Source of the DNA: Thinopyrum elongatum
Lineage: Eukaryota; Streptophyta; Magnoliopsida; Poales; Poaceae
Assembly (NCBI GenBank): GCA_011799875.1
Contig: CM022298.1
Span: 48,979,375 to 49,043,374, forward strand
Direction of reading: 5' to 3'
DNA length: 64,000 nt
A program made the translations under genes and the position numbers. The notes beneath the pieces were generated by a model that saw nothing but the letters and a program-made list of their open reading frames with translations, was not told the origin of the DNA and ran no database searches. Positions within the stretch are counted from its first letter, which is position 1. Each line of letters opens with the position of its first letter. Shown here in pieces: positions 1 to 8,985 of this stretch.

Positions 1-320
1 GGCACGCGAAAACGGGGAGCAGGGGACCATGGGAAAGGGGGGGGCTCACTGGGGGGTGCGGCGATGGCTGGAGGCCGGCGACGAGGACGGCGGGCTCGGG
101 GCGGCACGCGGCGACGGGGACGAGGACGGCGGGCCCGGGGAGGCGACGGGGACGGGGACAAGGACGGTGGGCTCGGGGATGCCAGCGACAAGGATGGCGG
201 GCTCGAGGAGGCAACGATGCGGTCCGGTAGCCTGGAGGCGTCGAGGTGTTCGTCGGCGCCGTCGGGGGAGAGAGCGTAGGATCGAAGAACTGAATGGAAA
301 TTTTCATAAGTGCTGCTTAT
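1..320. repeat. GC-rich minisatellite-like block
   Basis: Between about 78 and 215 a GC-rich motif of roughly 35-40 bases, with a core like GACGAGGACGGCGGGCTCGG, recurs about four times with variation. Both strands are open over a low-complexity stretch, so the short reading frames here are not evidence of a gene. On the minus strand a TATATAAGCAG-like motif near 310-318 lies upstream of this block. The block could be the 5' leader and first exon of another CACTA element running off the left edge. I cannot decide between that and the 3' flank of CACTA-1. Confidence 0.45.
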
Positions 321-322
321 AT

Positions 323-575
323 ACATGAAGCATTTGTCCCGGTTCGTGGCACCAACTGGGACCAATGCCCCCCTTTAGTCCCGGTTTGTGGCACCAACCG
401 GGACCAAAGGTCTCTTTTCGTCAGCCCATAGGGCGGGAAGCAGAGACCTTTGGTCCCGGTTGGTCGCACGAACCGGGACCAAAGGGTGGCATTGGTCCCG
501 GTTGGTGCCACGAACCGGGACCAAAGGTTGGCATTGGTCCCGATTCGTGCCACCAACCGGGACCAATAGCCTGTG
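323..575. repeat. CACTA subterminal inverted repeats
   Basis: At least four palindromic units pair GGTCCCGGTT with AACCGGGACC around short spacers. This is the subterminal repeat type seen at the other end of CACTA-1 (6356-6600), where such repeats bind transposase in En/Spm elements. No clean CACTA terminus is visible beside it, so the left end of the element is unresolved. Confidence 0.75.
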
Positions 576-2037
576 CCTGGCACAACCGCGGTGGATGTTT
601 AGTCCCACCTCGCTAGCTGAGGAGCTTCGGCACCAGTTTATAAGCGCGGCTGTGCCTCCCCTTTCGAACTCCTCTCTATTGCAGGCCTACTGGTGTAAAC
701 GTGTCTCTGCCTGTGGGCCTACTAGGCCTTCTATGGGCCTGAATCCTGGCCCACCTGGCGGGTTGGGTTTCTAGTCGTATTCAGGCTGTGGTGGCCCAGT
801 AGGCGGCATTTTTTAATTTTTTTACATTTTTTTGTTTTGTTTTTTGCATTATTTATTTTCTTTAGTTTTTTGCTTTATTTTTTTAATTCTTTTTGCTTTT
901 AGGTCACAAAAATTATAAACTTTCTGTTAGTGCCATTAGTTTTCAAATTTGAATAGTTTAAATTTGAATTCTTTGAAATTTCTGTGAATCACTAGTTTGT
1001 GAATAACTTTACTATAAAAATAGATTTTTGAGTGATTCTTTTTTCTGCTATTTAATATTACTGTGTTTTAACATTATATTCAAAAACAGATTTTGTTATT
1101 TTAGTTTGCTATTAAAGTTTCTAACAAAAAAATTCTTTATGAAAATTCTTTTTGCTATTAATGTTTTGAACAAAAAATACTTTGATAATTTTAATTGCAT
1201 AAATTTTTTATAATTTAAGTTTTCTAGTTGATTCTTTATAAATTCTTTATAAATTTTGTGCTATTATAGTTTTATAAAAACTTTTTAGTTGATTCTTTTT
1301 GCTATTGAAGAATATTATAGTTTTGTTTTAGTTGATCATATCAAAATATTTTAATTGAATATTTTTAGTTTCATAAAAGTTTGCTAGTTCATTCTTTTTG
1401 CTATTAGTTCATTCTTTGAGCTAAATGACCCTGAAATTGAAAAGCACTACAAATGAACTCTGAAAACGTTGAAAGTTGGCATGATATCATCATTTCACCC
1501 ACATAGCATGTGCTAAAAAGTTGAGAGGGTTACGGCAAAAACTGGATGCATTTCGTGTACAAAATGGACAATCTCTTTCGAAGTATCAAGGTTTCGGACG
1601 AAAACTCATCTGTTACAAAGGGATTTCATTTTTTTGAACTTATTTGAACTCCAGACTTTTTTGTGTGTTCAAAATGCACCATTCAAAGCCACATCATCAA
1701 TTTTCAACCTTTTCTAACTTCATTTGGTATTTTTCATGCATTTACTGATTTTTTGAGCTAAATGACCCTGAAATTAAAAAGCACTACAAATGAACTCTGA
1801 AAAGGTTGAAAGTTGGCATGGTATCATCATTTCACCCACATAGCATGTTATAAAAAGTTGAGAGGGTTACGGCAAAAACTGGATGCACTTCGTGTACAAA
1901 ACGGACAATCTCTTTCGAAGTATCAGGGTTTCATACGAAAACTCATCTGTTACAAAAGGCATTTCATTTCTTCACATGTAACTGCAGTGATATTCTAGAT
2001 CAAAGGCATCATCATAATAGTTGTGGAGAGAAAGTAT
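576..2037 (-). other. 3' non-coding region of CACTA-1
   Basis: No gene is visible. The stretch is AT-rich, with T-rich runs from 810 to 1400, and lies between the transposase stop and the subterminal repeats. It contains a partial tandem duplication at 1418 and 1755. Confidence 0.6.
1418..1970. repeat. Direct duplication of about 215 bp, period 337
   Basis: Sequence beginning GAGCTAAATGACCCTGAAAT at 1418 recurs at 1755 with few differences over about 215 bases, running to the motif ACTCATCTGTTACAAA in both copies. The intervening 120 bases are not duplicated. Confidence 0.85.
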
Positions 2038-5000
2038 TCACTTTTTCTTCGCTTGTGTCCTTTGCTTATTGCGCCGTAACCATGGATAATCTTCATCGTT
2101 TAACAGGGTGCTTGGGTCAGCCATGACTTTGAAGGGAGGAATTTCATGAAACTTTTCATAATCTTCAAACATGTCTGTCTTGCCCTCCAATCCCACGATG
2201 TCTCTTTTACCTGAAAGAACTATGTGGTGCTTTGGCTCATCGTATGATGTATTCGCTTCCTTATCTTTTCTTTTTCTCGGTTTGGTAGACATGTTATTCA
2301 CATAGAAAACCTGCGCCACATCATTGGCTAGGACGAATGGTTCATCTGTGTACCCAAGATTGTTCAGATCCACTGTTGTCATTCCATACTGTGGGTTTAC
2401 TTGTACCCCGCCTCCTGACAGATTGACCCATTTGCACTGAAACAAAGGGACCTTAAAATCATGTCCATAGTCAAGTTCCCATTTGTCCACTATGTAACCA
2501 TAATATGTGTCCTTTCCCCTCTTGGTTGCTGTATCAAAGCAGACACCGCTGTTTTGGTTGGTGCTCTTTTGATCTTGGGCGATCGTGTAAAATGTATTCC
2601 CATTTATCTCGTGCCCTTTGTAAGTCAATATAGTCGAAGATGGTCCCCTGGCCAACGAGTACAGCTCATCAGAAACAGTGTTGTCACCCCTGAGACGTGT
2701 TTGCAACCAACTGCCGAAAATCCTGATGTGTTCACATGTAATCCAGTCGTCACACTGCTCCGGGTGTTTGGAGCGCAGAATGTTCTTGTGTTCATCGACA
2801 TACGGGGTCACCAAGGTAGAATTCTGTAGAACTGTGTAGTGTGCTTGAGACCAGGAATGCCCGTCCCTACATATTATTGAGTCCCCTCCTAGCGTGCCTT
2901 TTCCAGTCAGTCTCCCCTCATGCCGTGATTGAGGGAGACTAATCTTCTTAAGGTCAGGAATGAACTCAACAAAAAACCCAATGACATCCTCTGTTTGATG
3001 GCCCATGGAGATGCTTCCTTCTGGCCTAGCGCGGTTACGGACATATTTCTTTAGGACTCCCATGAACCTCTCAACGGGGAACATATTCTGTAGAAATACT
3101 GGGCCCAGAACGACAATCTCGTCGTCTAGATGAACTAGGATGTGCGTCATGATATTGAAGAAGGATGGTGGGAACACCAGCTCGAAACTGACAAGACATT
3201 GCGCCAAATCACTCCTTAACCTTGGTAGGATTTCTGGATCGATCACCTTCTGCGAGATTGCATTGAGGAATGCACATAGCTTCACAATGGCTAATCGAAC
3301 GTTTTCCGGTAGAAGCCCCCTCAATGCAACCGGAAGCAGTTGCGTCATAATCACGTGGCAGTCATGAGACTTTAGGTTCTGGAACTTTTTCTCTGGCATA
3401 TTTATTATTCCCTTTATATTCGACGAGAAGCCAGACGGGACCTTCATACTGAGCAGGCATTCAAAGAAGATTTCCTTCTCTTCTTTGGTAAGAGCGTAGT
3501 TGGCAGGACCTTCATACTGCTTTGGAGGCATGCCGTCTTTTTCATGCACACATTGCTGGTCCTCCCATGCCTCCGATGTATCTTTTGTCTTCCCATACAC
3601 GCCCAAGAAGCCTAGCAGGTTCATGCAAAGATTCTTTGTCATGTGCATCATGTCGATTGAAGAGCGGACCTCTAGGTCTTTCCAGTAGGGTAGGTACCAA
3701 AATATAGATTTCTTCTTCCACATGGGTGCCCGTCCCTCAACGTCATTTGGAACAGATAGTCCGCCGGGACCCTTTCCAAAGATTACTTGTAAATCATTGA
3801 CCATAGCAAGTATGTGACCACCGGTACGGATGGCGGGCTTCCTCCGGTGATCTACCTCGCCTTTGAAATGCTTGCCTTTCTTTCGACATTGATGGTTGGT
3901 CGGAAGAAATCGACGATGCCCCAGGTACACATTCTTCCTGCATTTGTCCAGGTATATACTTTCGGTGTCATCTAAACAGTGCGTGCATGCGTGGTATCCC
4001 TTGTTTGTCTATCCTGAAAGGTTACTGAGAGCAGGCCAATCATTGATGGTTAGAAACAGCAACGCATGCATGTCAAATTCCTGCTGTTTGTGCTCATCCC
4101 ACACACGTACACCGTTTCCATTCCACAGCTGTAAAAGTTCTTCAACTAATGGCCTTAGGTACACATCAATGTCGTTGCCGGGTTGCTTAGGGCCTTGGAT
4201 GAGAACTGGCATCATAATGAACTTCTGCTTCATGCACAGCCAAGGAGGAAGGTTATAGATACATAGAGTCACTGCCCAGGTGCTGTGATTGCTGCTCTGC
4301 TCCCCAAAAGGATTAATGCCATCCGCGCTTAAACCAAACCATACGTTCCTTGCGTCACCTGCAAAGTCCTCCCAGTACTTTCTCTTGATTTTTTTGCACT
4401 GCGACCCGTCAGCGGGTGCTCTCAACTTCCCGTCTTTCTTACGGTCCTCTCTGTGCCATCGCATCAACTTGGCATGCTCTTTGTTTCTGAACAGACGTTT
4501 CAACCGTGGTATTATAGGAGCATACCACATCACCTTGGCAGGAACTCTCTTCCTGGGGCGCTCGCCGTCAACATCACCAGGGTCATCTCGTCTGATCTTA
4601 TACCACAATACACCGCATACCGGGCATGTGTTCAAATCCTCGTACGCACTGCGGTAGAGGATGCAGTCATTAGGGCATGCATGTATCTTCTGCACCTCCA
4701 ATCCTAGAGGGCATACAACCTTCTTTGCTGCGTACGTACTGTCGGGCAATTCGTTATCCTTTGGAAGCTTCTTCTTCAATATTTTCAGTAGCTTCTCAAA
4801 TCCTTTGTCAGGTACACCATTCTCTGCCTTCCAGTGCAGCAATTCGAGTGTGGTACCGAGCTTTGTGTTGCCATCTTCGCAATTGGGGTACAACCCTTTT
4901 TTGTGATCCTCTAACATGCGATCGAACTTCAACTTCTCCTTTTCACTTTCGCATTGTCTATTTGCATCAACAATGACCCGGCGAAGATCATCATCGGGCA

Positions 5001-5340
5001 CATCGTCTGGTTCCTCTTGATCTTCAGCTTCCCCCGTTGCAGCATCACTGTATTCAGGGGGCACATAGTTGTCATCATCCTCTTCTTCTTGGCTGTCTTC
5101 CATCATAACCCCTCTTTCTTCGTGCTTGGTCCAAACATTATAGTGTGGCATGAAACCCTTATAAAGCAGGTGGGTGTGAAGGGTTTTCGAGTCAGAGTAA
5201 GACTTCGTATTCGCACATATAGGGCATGGACAACACATAAAACCTTTCTGTTTGTTTGCCTCAGCCACTTCGAGAAAATTATGCACGCCCTTAATGTACT
5301 CGGAGGTGTGTCTTTCACCGTACATCCATTGCCGGTTCAT
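2038..5340 (-). pseudogene. TNP2-like CACTA transposase with one nonsense codon
   Basis: This is the transposase of CACTA-1, acting in the nucleus on element ends. From ATG at 5340 to the stop at 2038 the frame is continuous for 1,101 codons, except for one TAG at 4011-4009 (after residues ALSNLSG) where the second copy in this window has CAG (Gln). Seen in order: a Cys/His-rich N-terminal region (CCPCPICANT, then HTHL), matching the transposase-associated domain; a Transposase_21 (TNP2) core with GLSADGINPFGE and QPGNDIDVYLRPL, whose aspartates are likely catalytic; a DUF4218-like block from about residue 660 (CHVIMTQLLPVALRG); and a DUF4216-like block from about 935. The C-terminus is basic. 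The ATG follows a GCACGCAG acceptor-like sequence, so an upstream leader exon is possible. Family assignment is confident. Whether the stop destroys function, or is a recent change, is inference. Confidence 0.88.
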
Positions 5341-5516
5341 CTGCGTGCATTATATATAATTAAGTGTGTCAAAAACCATTACACAACATCATGAATACAG
5401 AAGTGACCAAATTAATTAATAGAAGTTCATCATCACATTAAAACCAAAGTACATACATAGTTCTCATTGAACAACATATAGCTCTCCAGAGCATCTAATT
5501 AAACCATACATTGAAA

Positions 5517-5964
5517 CTATCTAAAACATTTCAGTAAAACAACAAATGCGATCATAATCGCAACTAAGGTAATAATTGATCCAACGGCATAATGATACCA
5601 AGCCTCAGTATGAATGGCATATTTTCTATACTTTCTAATCTTGAAGCGCATTACATCCATCTTGATCTTGTGATCATCGACGACATCTGCAACATGCAAC
5701 TCCAATATCATCTCCTCCTCCTCAATTTTTTTCAATTTTTCCTTCAAGTAATTGTTTTCTTCTTCAACTAAATTTAACCTCTCGACAATAGGGTCGGTTG
5801 GAATTTCTGGTTCACATACCTCCTAGATAAAAAAATCTATGTCACGTTGGTCGGCATAATTGTCATAAACACTAAATGAAACTAATAGTTGTAAAAGATA
5901 ATATATATACCACATCCGAATCATAGACAGGACGAGGGCCGACGGAGGCGGATACCAAAACCAT
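5517..5964 (-). CDS. CACTA-1 accessory gene: coiled-coil, tail-anchored protein
   Basis: Two exons give an uninterrupted 119-residue protein: 5964-5911 (starts MVLVSASVG, 18 codons, donor GTATAT) and 5822-5517 (acceptor TATCTAG). Residues about 35-75 are rich in Glu, Lys and Leu and look like a coiled coil (LVEEENNYLKEKLKKIEEEE). The last 22 or so residues before the C-terminus form one hydrophobic segment (AVGSIITLVAIMIAFVV), the layout of a tail-anchored membrane protein. I do not recognise a named family. The gene lies between the element's promoter end and the transposase, in the same orientation, 176 bp before the transposase ATG, the place En/Spm elements use for accessory proteins. A homologous gene sits at the same place in the second element (22072-22515), which supports it being element-encoded. 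An upstream leader exon at about 6188-6080 (donor GTGAGC) probably belongs to the transcript. Confidence 0.7.
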
Positions 5965-6336
5965 CGCACTATATAATAACAAACAATAATAAAGGTAAGA
6001 AAATTACACAAGTATCTATCTAAATCATACAAGTAAGAATTTTTTTCTTTTAGAAAGAAGATAAGAACAAGAGGCTCACCACGGTGGTGCGATCGATGGC
6101 GCGGGCGATCGATGGCGGTGAGGACGGGGACGGGACAGGACGGACCACCAAATCTAGACAAATCTTGAGGAAAATGGAGCTTGGACAAGGAGCTTCGAGA
6201 GGAGAAAGCTTAAGTGTGGCTCGGGCATTTCATCGAACACCTCATATGCATAGGAGGTGAACTAGAGCACCACAAAGCTCTCCCACGGCTGGCCAAAAAA
6301 CAGAGCAGTGGCTCGGCTCGCGGGCAGGGGAGGGGG
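5965..6336 (-). other. 5' leader of CACTA-1 transcript
   Basis: The region runs from the TATA box to the coding ATG at 5964. It contains a likely first exon (about 6188-6080) ending in a GTGAGC donor, and an AT-rich intron ending in TATATAG at about 5969. A reading frame starting MSKLHFPQDL at 6188 does not join in frame to the next exon, so I treat this exon as leader. Confidence 0.45.
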
Positions 6337-6344
6337 TATATATA
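6337..6344 (-). promoter_or_regulatory. TATA box of CACTA-1
   Basis: TATATATA on the minus strand lies 300 bp inside the terminus, just after the subterminal repeats and before a pyrimidine-rich leader. The second element has TATATAAA in the same relative position (20944). Confidence 0.6.
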
Positions 6345-6355
6345 GGCCACTGTTT

Positions 6356-6643
6356 AGTCCCGGTTGATGGCTAGAACCAGGATTAAAGGACCACATTTGG
6401 TCCCGGTTCCAGCCACCAACCGGGACCAATGGTTGTGGGCCAGGAGCGAGGCTCATTGGTCCCGGTTCATGTCTGGAACCGGGACCAAAGGGGTCTCACG
6501 AATCGGGACCAATGGCCCCCAAGGCCCGGCCGGCGCCCTGGCCTCACGAACCGGGACCGATGCACCCATTGGTCCCGGTTCGGGAGTGAACCGGGATTAA
6601 TGGGCTCTTCAGGCCTGGACCAAAGCCCTGTTTTCTACTAGTG
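6356..6643 (-). repeat. Subterminal repeats and TIR of CACTA-1 5' end
   Basis: Several GGTCCCGGTT / AACCGGGACC palindromes occur at 6356-6600, followed by the terminal repeat. The terminal bases CACTAGTAG end at 6643. Confidence 0.85.
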
Positions 6644-7351
6644 TGTGGAGACATGATGATCCCCATTAGCCACATTCGCTCACCCTATCACTGGTGCAGA
6701 GACGTGATATACAAATGGTTTTGACCCGCTTTCCACGACGGAGTTTTAAACCGTCGCCTTACTAGTGTGGCCGATAGGGGGGTCCTTCCCACACGAACCA
6801 GAAACGGTCAGGGATAGGTCCTCCGGTCACACACGCCGGTGAAAATGAGCTCATGTGCGATCGGGTGAGGCATCGGAGACAATTATGCAGGCCCAATCGT
6901 TTCCGTTCATATGTACATCCCACACCGTGAATCCCACAAAAACTTTTTCATTCGTATGTATATCACACACGATTATTTATTTGCAAACGTTTGTGTAAGG
7001 TGGCCTAAGGCAAACAGTTCTCTCGCCGAAGTCGGTTGTGATTCTTCATTGATCCAACACGCCTAATTTCTAGAAACCGTGTGGGTTATCTGAGTTCATC
7101 GCCCATAGTGTTGTCTGAGAAACCGTCTGCAATAGAAAACCCCAATAGGCAGGCTAATTGGCCTATTACTCATAATCCATTTAGTAATCAAATTGATATT
7201 TCTTATAAAACACACCGTATGTTTCTTATCCGTATTACGGCAACTAGGATTTCATAATTGAATTACATCTGATAGCTTCAACACTCAATTACACCATTAC
7301 ACAACAGCACCAACTTTCACAAGCAACATCAAAAACCTTTGGAAAGTAGCA

Positions 7352-7860
7352 TCATACATGGTAAATAGACAGATGAATCTCATCTGGGAAACTGCAGAAG
7401 TGGAAGGCAAATATTGAGCCTTCAGTGATGTTGAATGTCCTTGCAAGTTTAGGCCAGTGGCTATGGATGATTGCCCACCCAACCTTCGTCCTCTTGAGGT
7501 AAAATTTGATTTTGTACCGTGGGTGTTGAATGGATACCTTCCTCGCCTCTTGACCATGCATGTGGTTTGAGAGGTGATCATCGGTGAACTTCTTTGGAAA
7601 GGATTGAAAACGAAGATATGCATAAATAACTGTTCTAAATTTTGTAATGGCACAAGGGAAAAAACAAGGTAAAAGAGTTGGCACCTTTCTATAGTTGACT
7701 GATGTCTTCTTCATTGTGCAAACAAAGATCTTGTTGTTATTTGTTTTTTTTATCCTAACAATCTTTCTGAGTTTCTTGACTTGAATGATATTCATGGACA
7801 TATCATTTCCCCATATGCAAAATGGGTCGAACAGTGGGTCTAAACCTCTGACAGCAGGAC
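7352..7860 (-). CDS. B3-like DNA-binding domain ORF in CACTA-B3, copy A
   Basis: The reading frame runs from an acceptor at about 7861 to a TGA at 7352. The C-terminal half has the layout of a plant B3 DNA-binding domain: a start like FPKKFTDDHLSNH, the strand KFYLKRT, the HWPKLARTFNITEGSIFAF core and a closing strand EIHLSIYHV. Upstream is a basic patch (KKLRKIVRIKKT). In copies B and C the two halves are separated by a short intron ending in TTTTCAG; here the acceptor is TTTTCAA, but the 78-base or so intron is in frame and open, so translation could pass through it. The gene is incomplete at its 5' end in this copy because ULP-CACTA interrupts the element. The B3 call is by pattern only. 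The protein could regulate or bind the element ends, or be a captured host domain. Confidence 0.55.
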
Positions 7861-8607
7861 CTACATGTGCAAGACGAAATTGTTAAAAACTAAAATATTA
7901 GAATGATTCCTGCAACTGCACAATAAAGTGCTATTAGCCAAAGGACCATGCATGTGTCAACCTCGATGGTAAACCTTATTGCCTCCCATTGTTTCTCTGC
8001 AACACATATAAGGCAGATTTTGATCAGGTTATCTGAGAGTTGGCATACTATCAGTTGAATATGTTAATGAAAAATAGTCAAATTGCAGATTCAACAGATT
8101 AACTCGACCTAGTCCAACAGATTCATGCCATTGGCGATGAGGTGAATCACAGAGCAACCAAGCCGCTACACACCAACGCCAAGGACCTCTACAACACTAC
8201 GATGACCCATGGATTACACAGACCTTGCTAAACAACTTGGAAATAGAGCAATTTTATATGTTTCTCCGGTATTTAGTACAACCAAACTCGATTTATTTCT
8301 CACATGCATAACAATGCAAACTGGACCCATGACAAATGAACATCAGATTGCAGAATTGGACCAAATAATTGACTGGACAGCGAAACAAATGAACCAAATA
8401 GTTAACTGAGCACCACATTGCACAAAAAACCAAATAATAGAAGATAAGATTGTTGACCAAACCAATAATGCTTGATAACTACTATGGAATGAAGCAATTG
8501 TTGGACCAAATTGTTAACTGAACATTACATTTTAGAAGATCAGATTGCATATTAACATTACAGAGGACAATTCACTAGAAGGCACCGGCGGTGGCGTCGA
8601 GAAAATA

Positions 8608-8767
8608 CTACGAACTGTATTTTAAAGTAGTCAACCGCGTGGCGGCGTTCACGGTGGCCTGGACGGCGAGGTGCTCCTCCAAGATCTGGGGGTCGGCACA
8701 TATGGCAGCCATCGCGACCTCATCCGCGCGTGCGGCCGTGATTTGCTTCTCCGCCTGCAGATGCTCC
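8608..8767 (-). CDS. Possible helical upstream exon of CACTA-B3 (partial)
   Basis: On the minus strand 8767-8608 reads as an Ala/Glu-rich helical segment (AEKQITAARADEVAMAA) ending in TAG. The same frame and stop are kept in copy B (39722-39881). It is cut by the ULP-CACTA insertion. No family is recognised. It may be an exon of the B3-element gene or a chance open stretch of GC-rich sequence. Confidence 0.3.
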
Positions 8768-8985
8768 CACTGGTAGAAAATAGGGTATTAGTCCCGGTTC
8801 AAGAGGGCCTTTAGTCCCGGTTCTGGAACCAGGAAAAATTAAACGAGACTAAAGCCCAAAACCTTTAGTCTCGGTTCGCTTACGAACCAGGACCGAAGGG
8901 GCTCCACGTGGCCGCTGCGGGGCGCCCAGGCAGGAGGACCTTTAGTCCCGGTTGGTAACACCAACCAGGACCAAAAGGAAGCCAT
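8768..8985. repeat. Subterminal repeats of ULP-CACTA, copy A
   Basis: CCTTTAGTCCCGGTT and its inverted partners recur about five times, similar to the repeats of CACTA-1 and CACTA-2. From 8986 to 9323 there is only non-coding sequence, including a duplicated AGAAGTGACCTCTCTTTCTC motif. Confidence 0.8.

Larger units (their letters stand above)
323..6643 (-). mobile_element. CACTA-1, TNP2-type CACTA transposon
   Basis: The right terminus is clear. Bases 6625-6643 read on the minus strand as CACTAGTAGAAAACAGGGC, a CACTA terminal inverted repeat, followed outward by TGT as the likely 3-bp target duplication. Moving inward come palindromic subterminal repeats, a TATA box, a small coiled-coil gene (5517-5964), the transposase (2038-5340), an AT-rich 3' region and a second block of subterminal repeats at 323-575. 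The left terminus is missing or outside the window. Copy B of the segmental duplication shows the apparent empty site: at 37784 the TGTGGAG flank continues from unrelated sequence. Confidence 0.85.
6689..8767 (-). mobile_element. CACTA-B3 element, copy A, 3' part
   Basis: The terminus CACTGGTGCAGAGACG at 6689 matches the terminus of copy C at 19281 (CACTAGTACAGCGAGG on the minus strand). Subterminal sequence with ACCGTCGCC and CACACG motifs follows, then the B3-like gene at 7352-7860. The element is interrupted at 8768 by ULP-CACTA and its 5' part is not found in this copy. From 7862 to 8607 I see only intron-like sequence. Confidence 0.7.

Noticed and set aside
29..328. 99-codon plus-strand frame and its overlapping partner
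   Set aside because: Low-complexity minisatellite translation; more likely antisense leader of a CACTA element.
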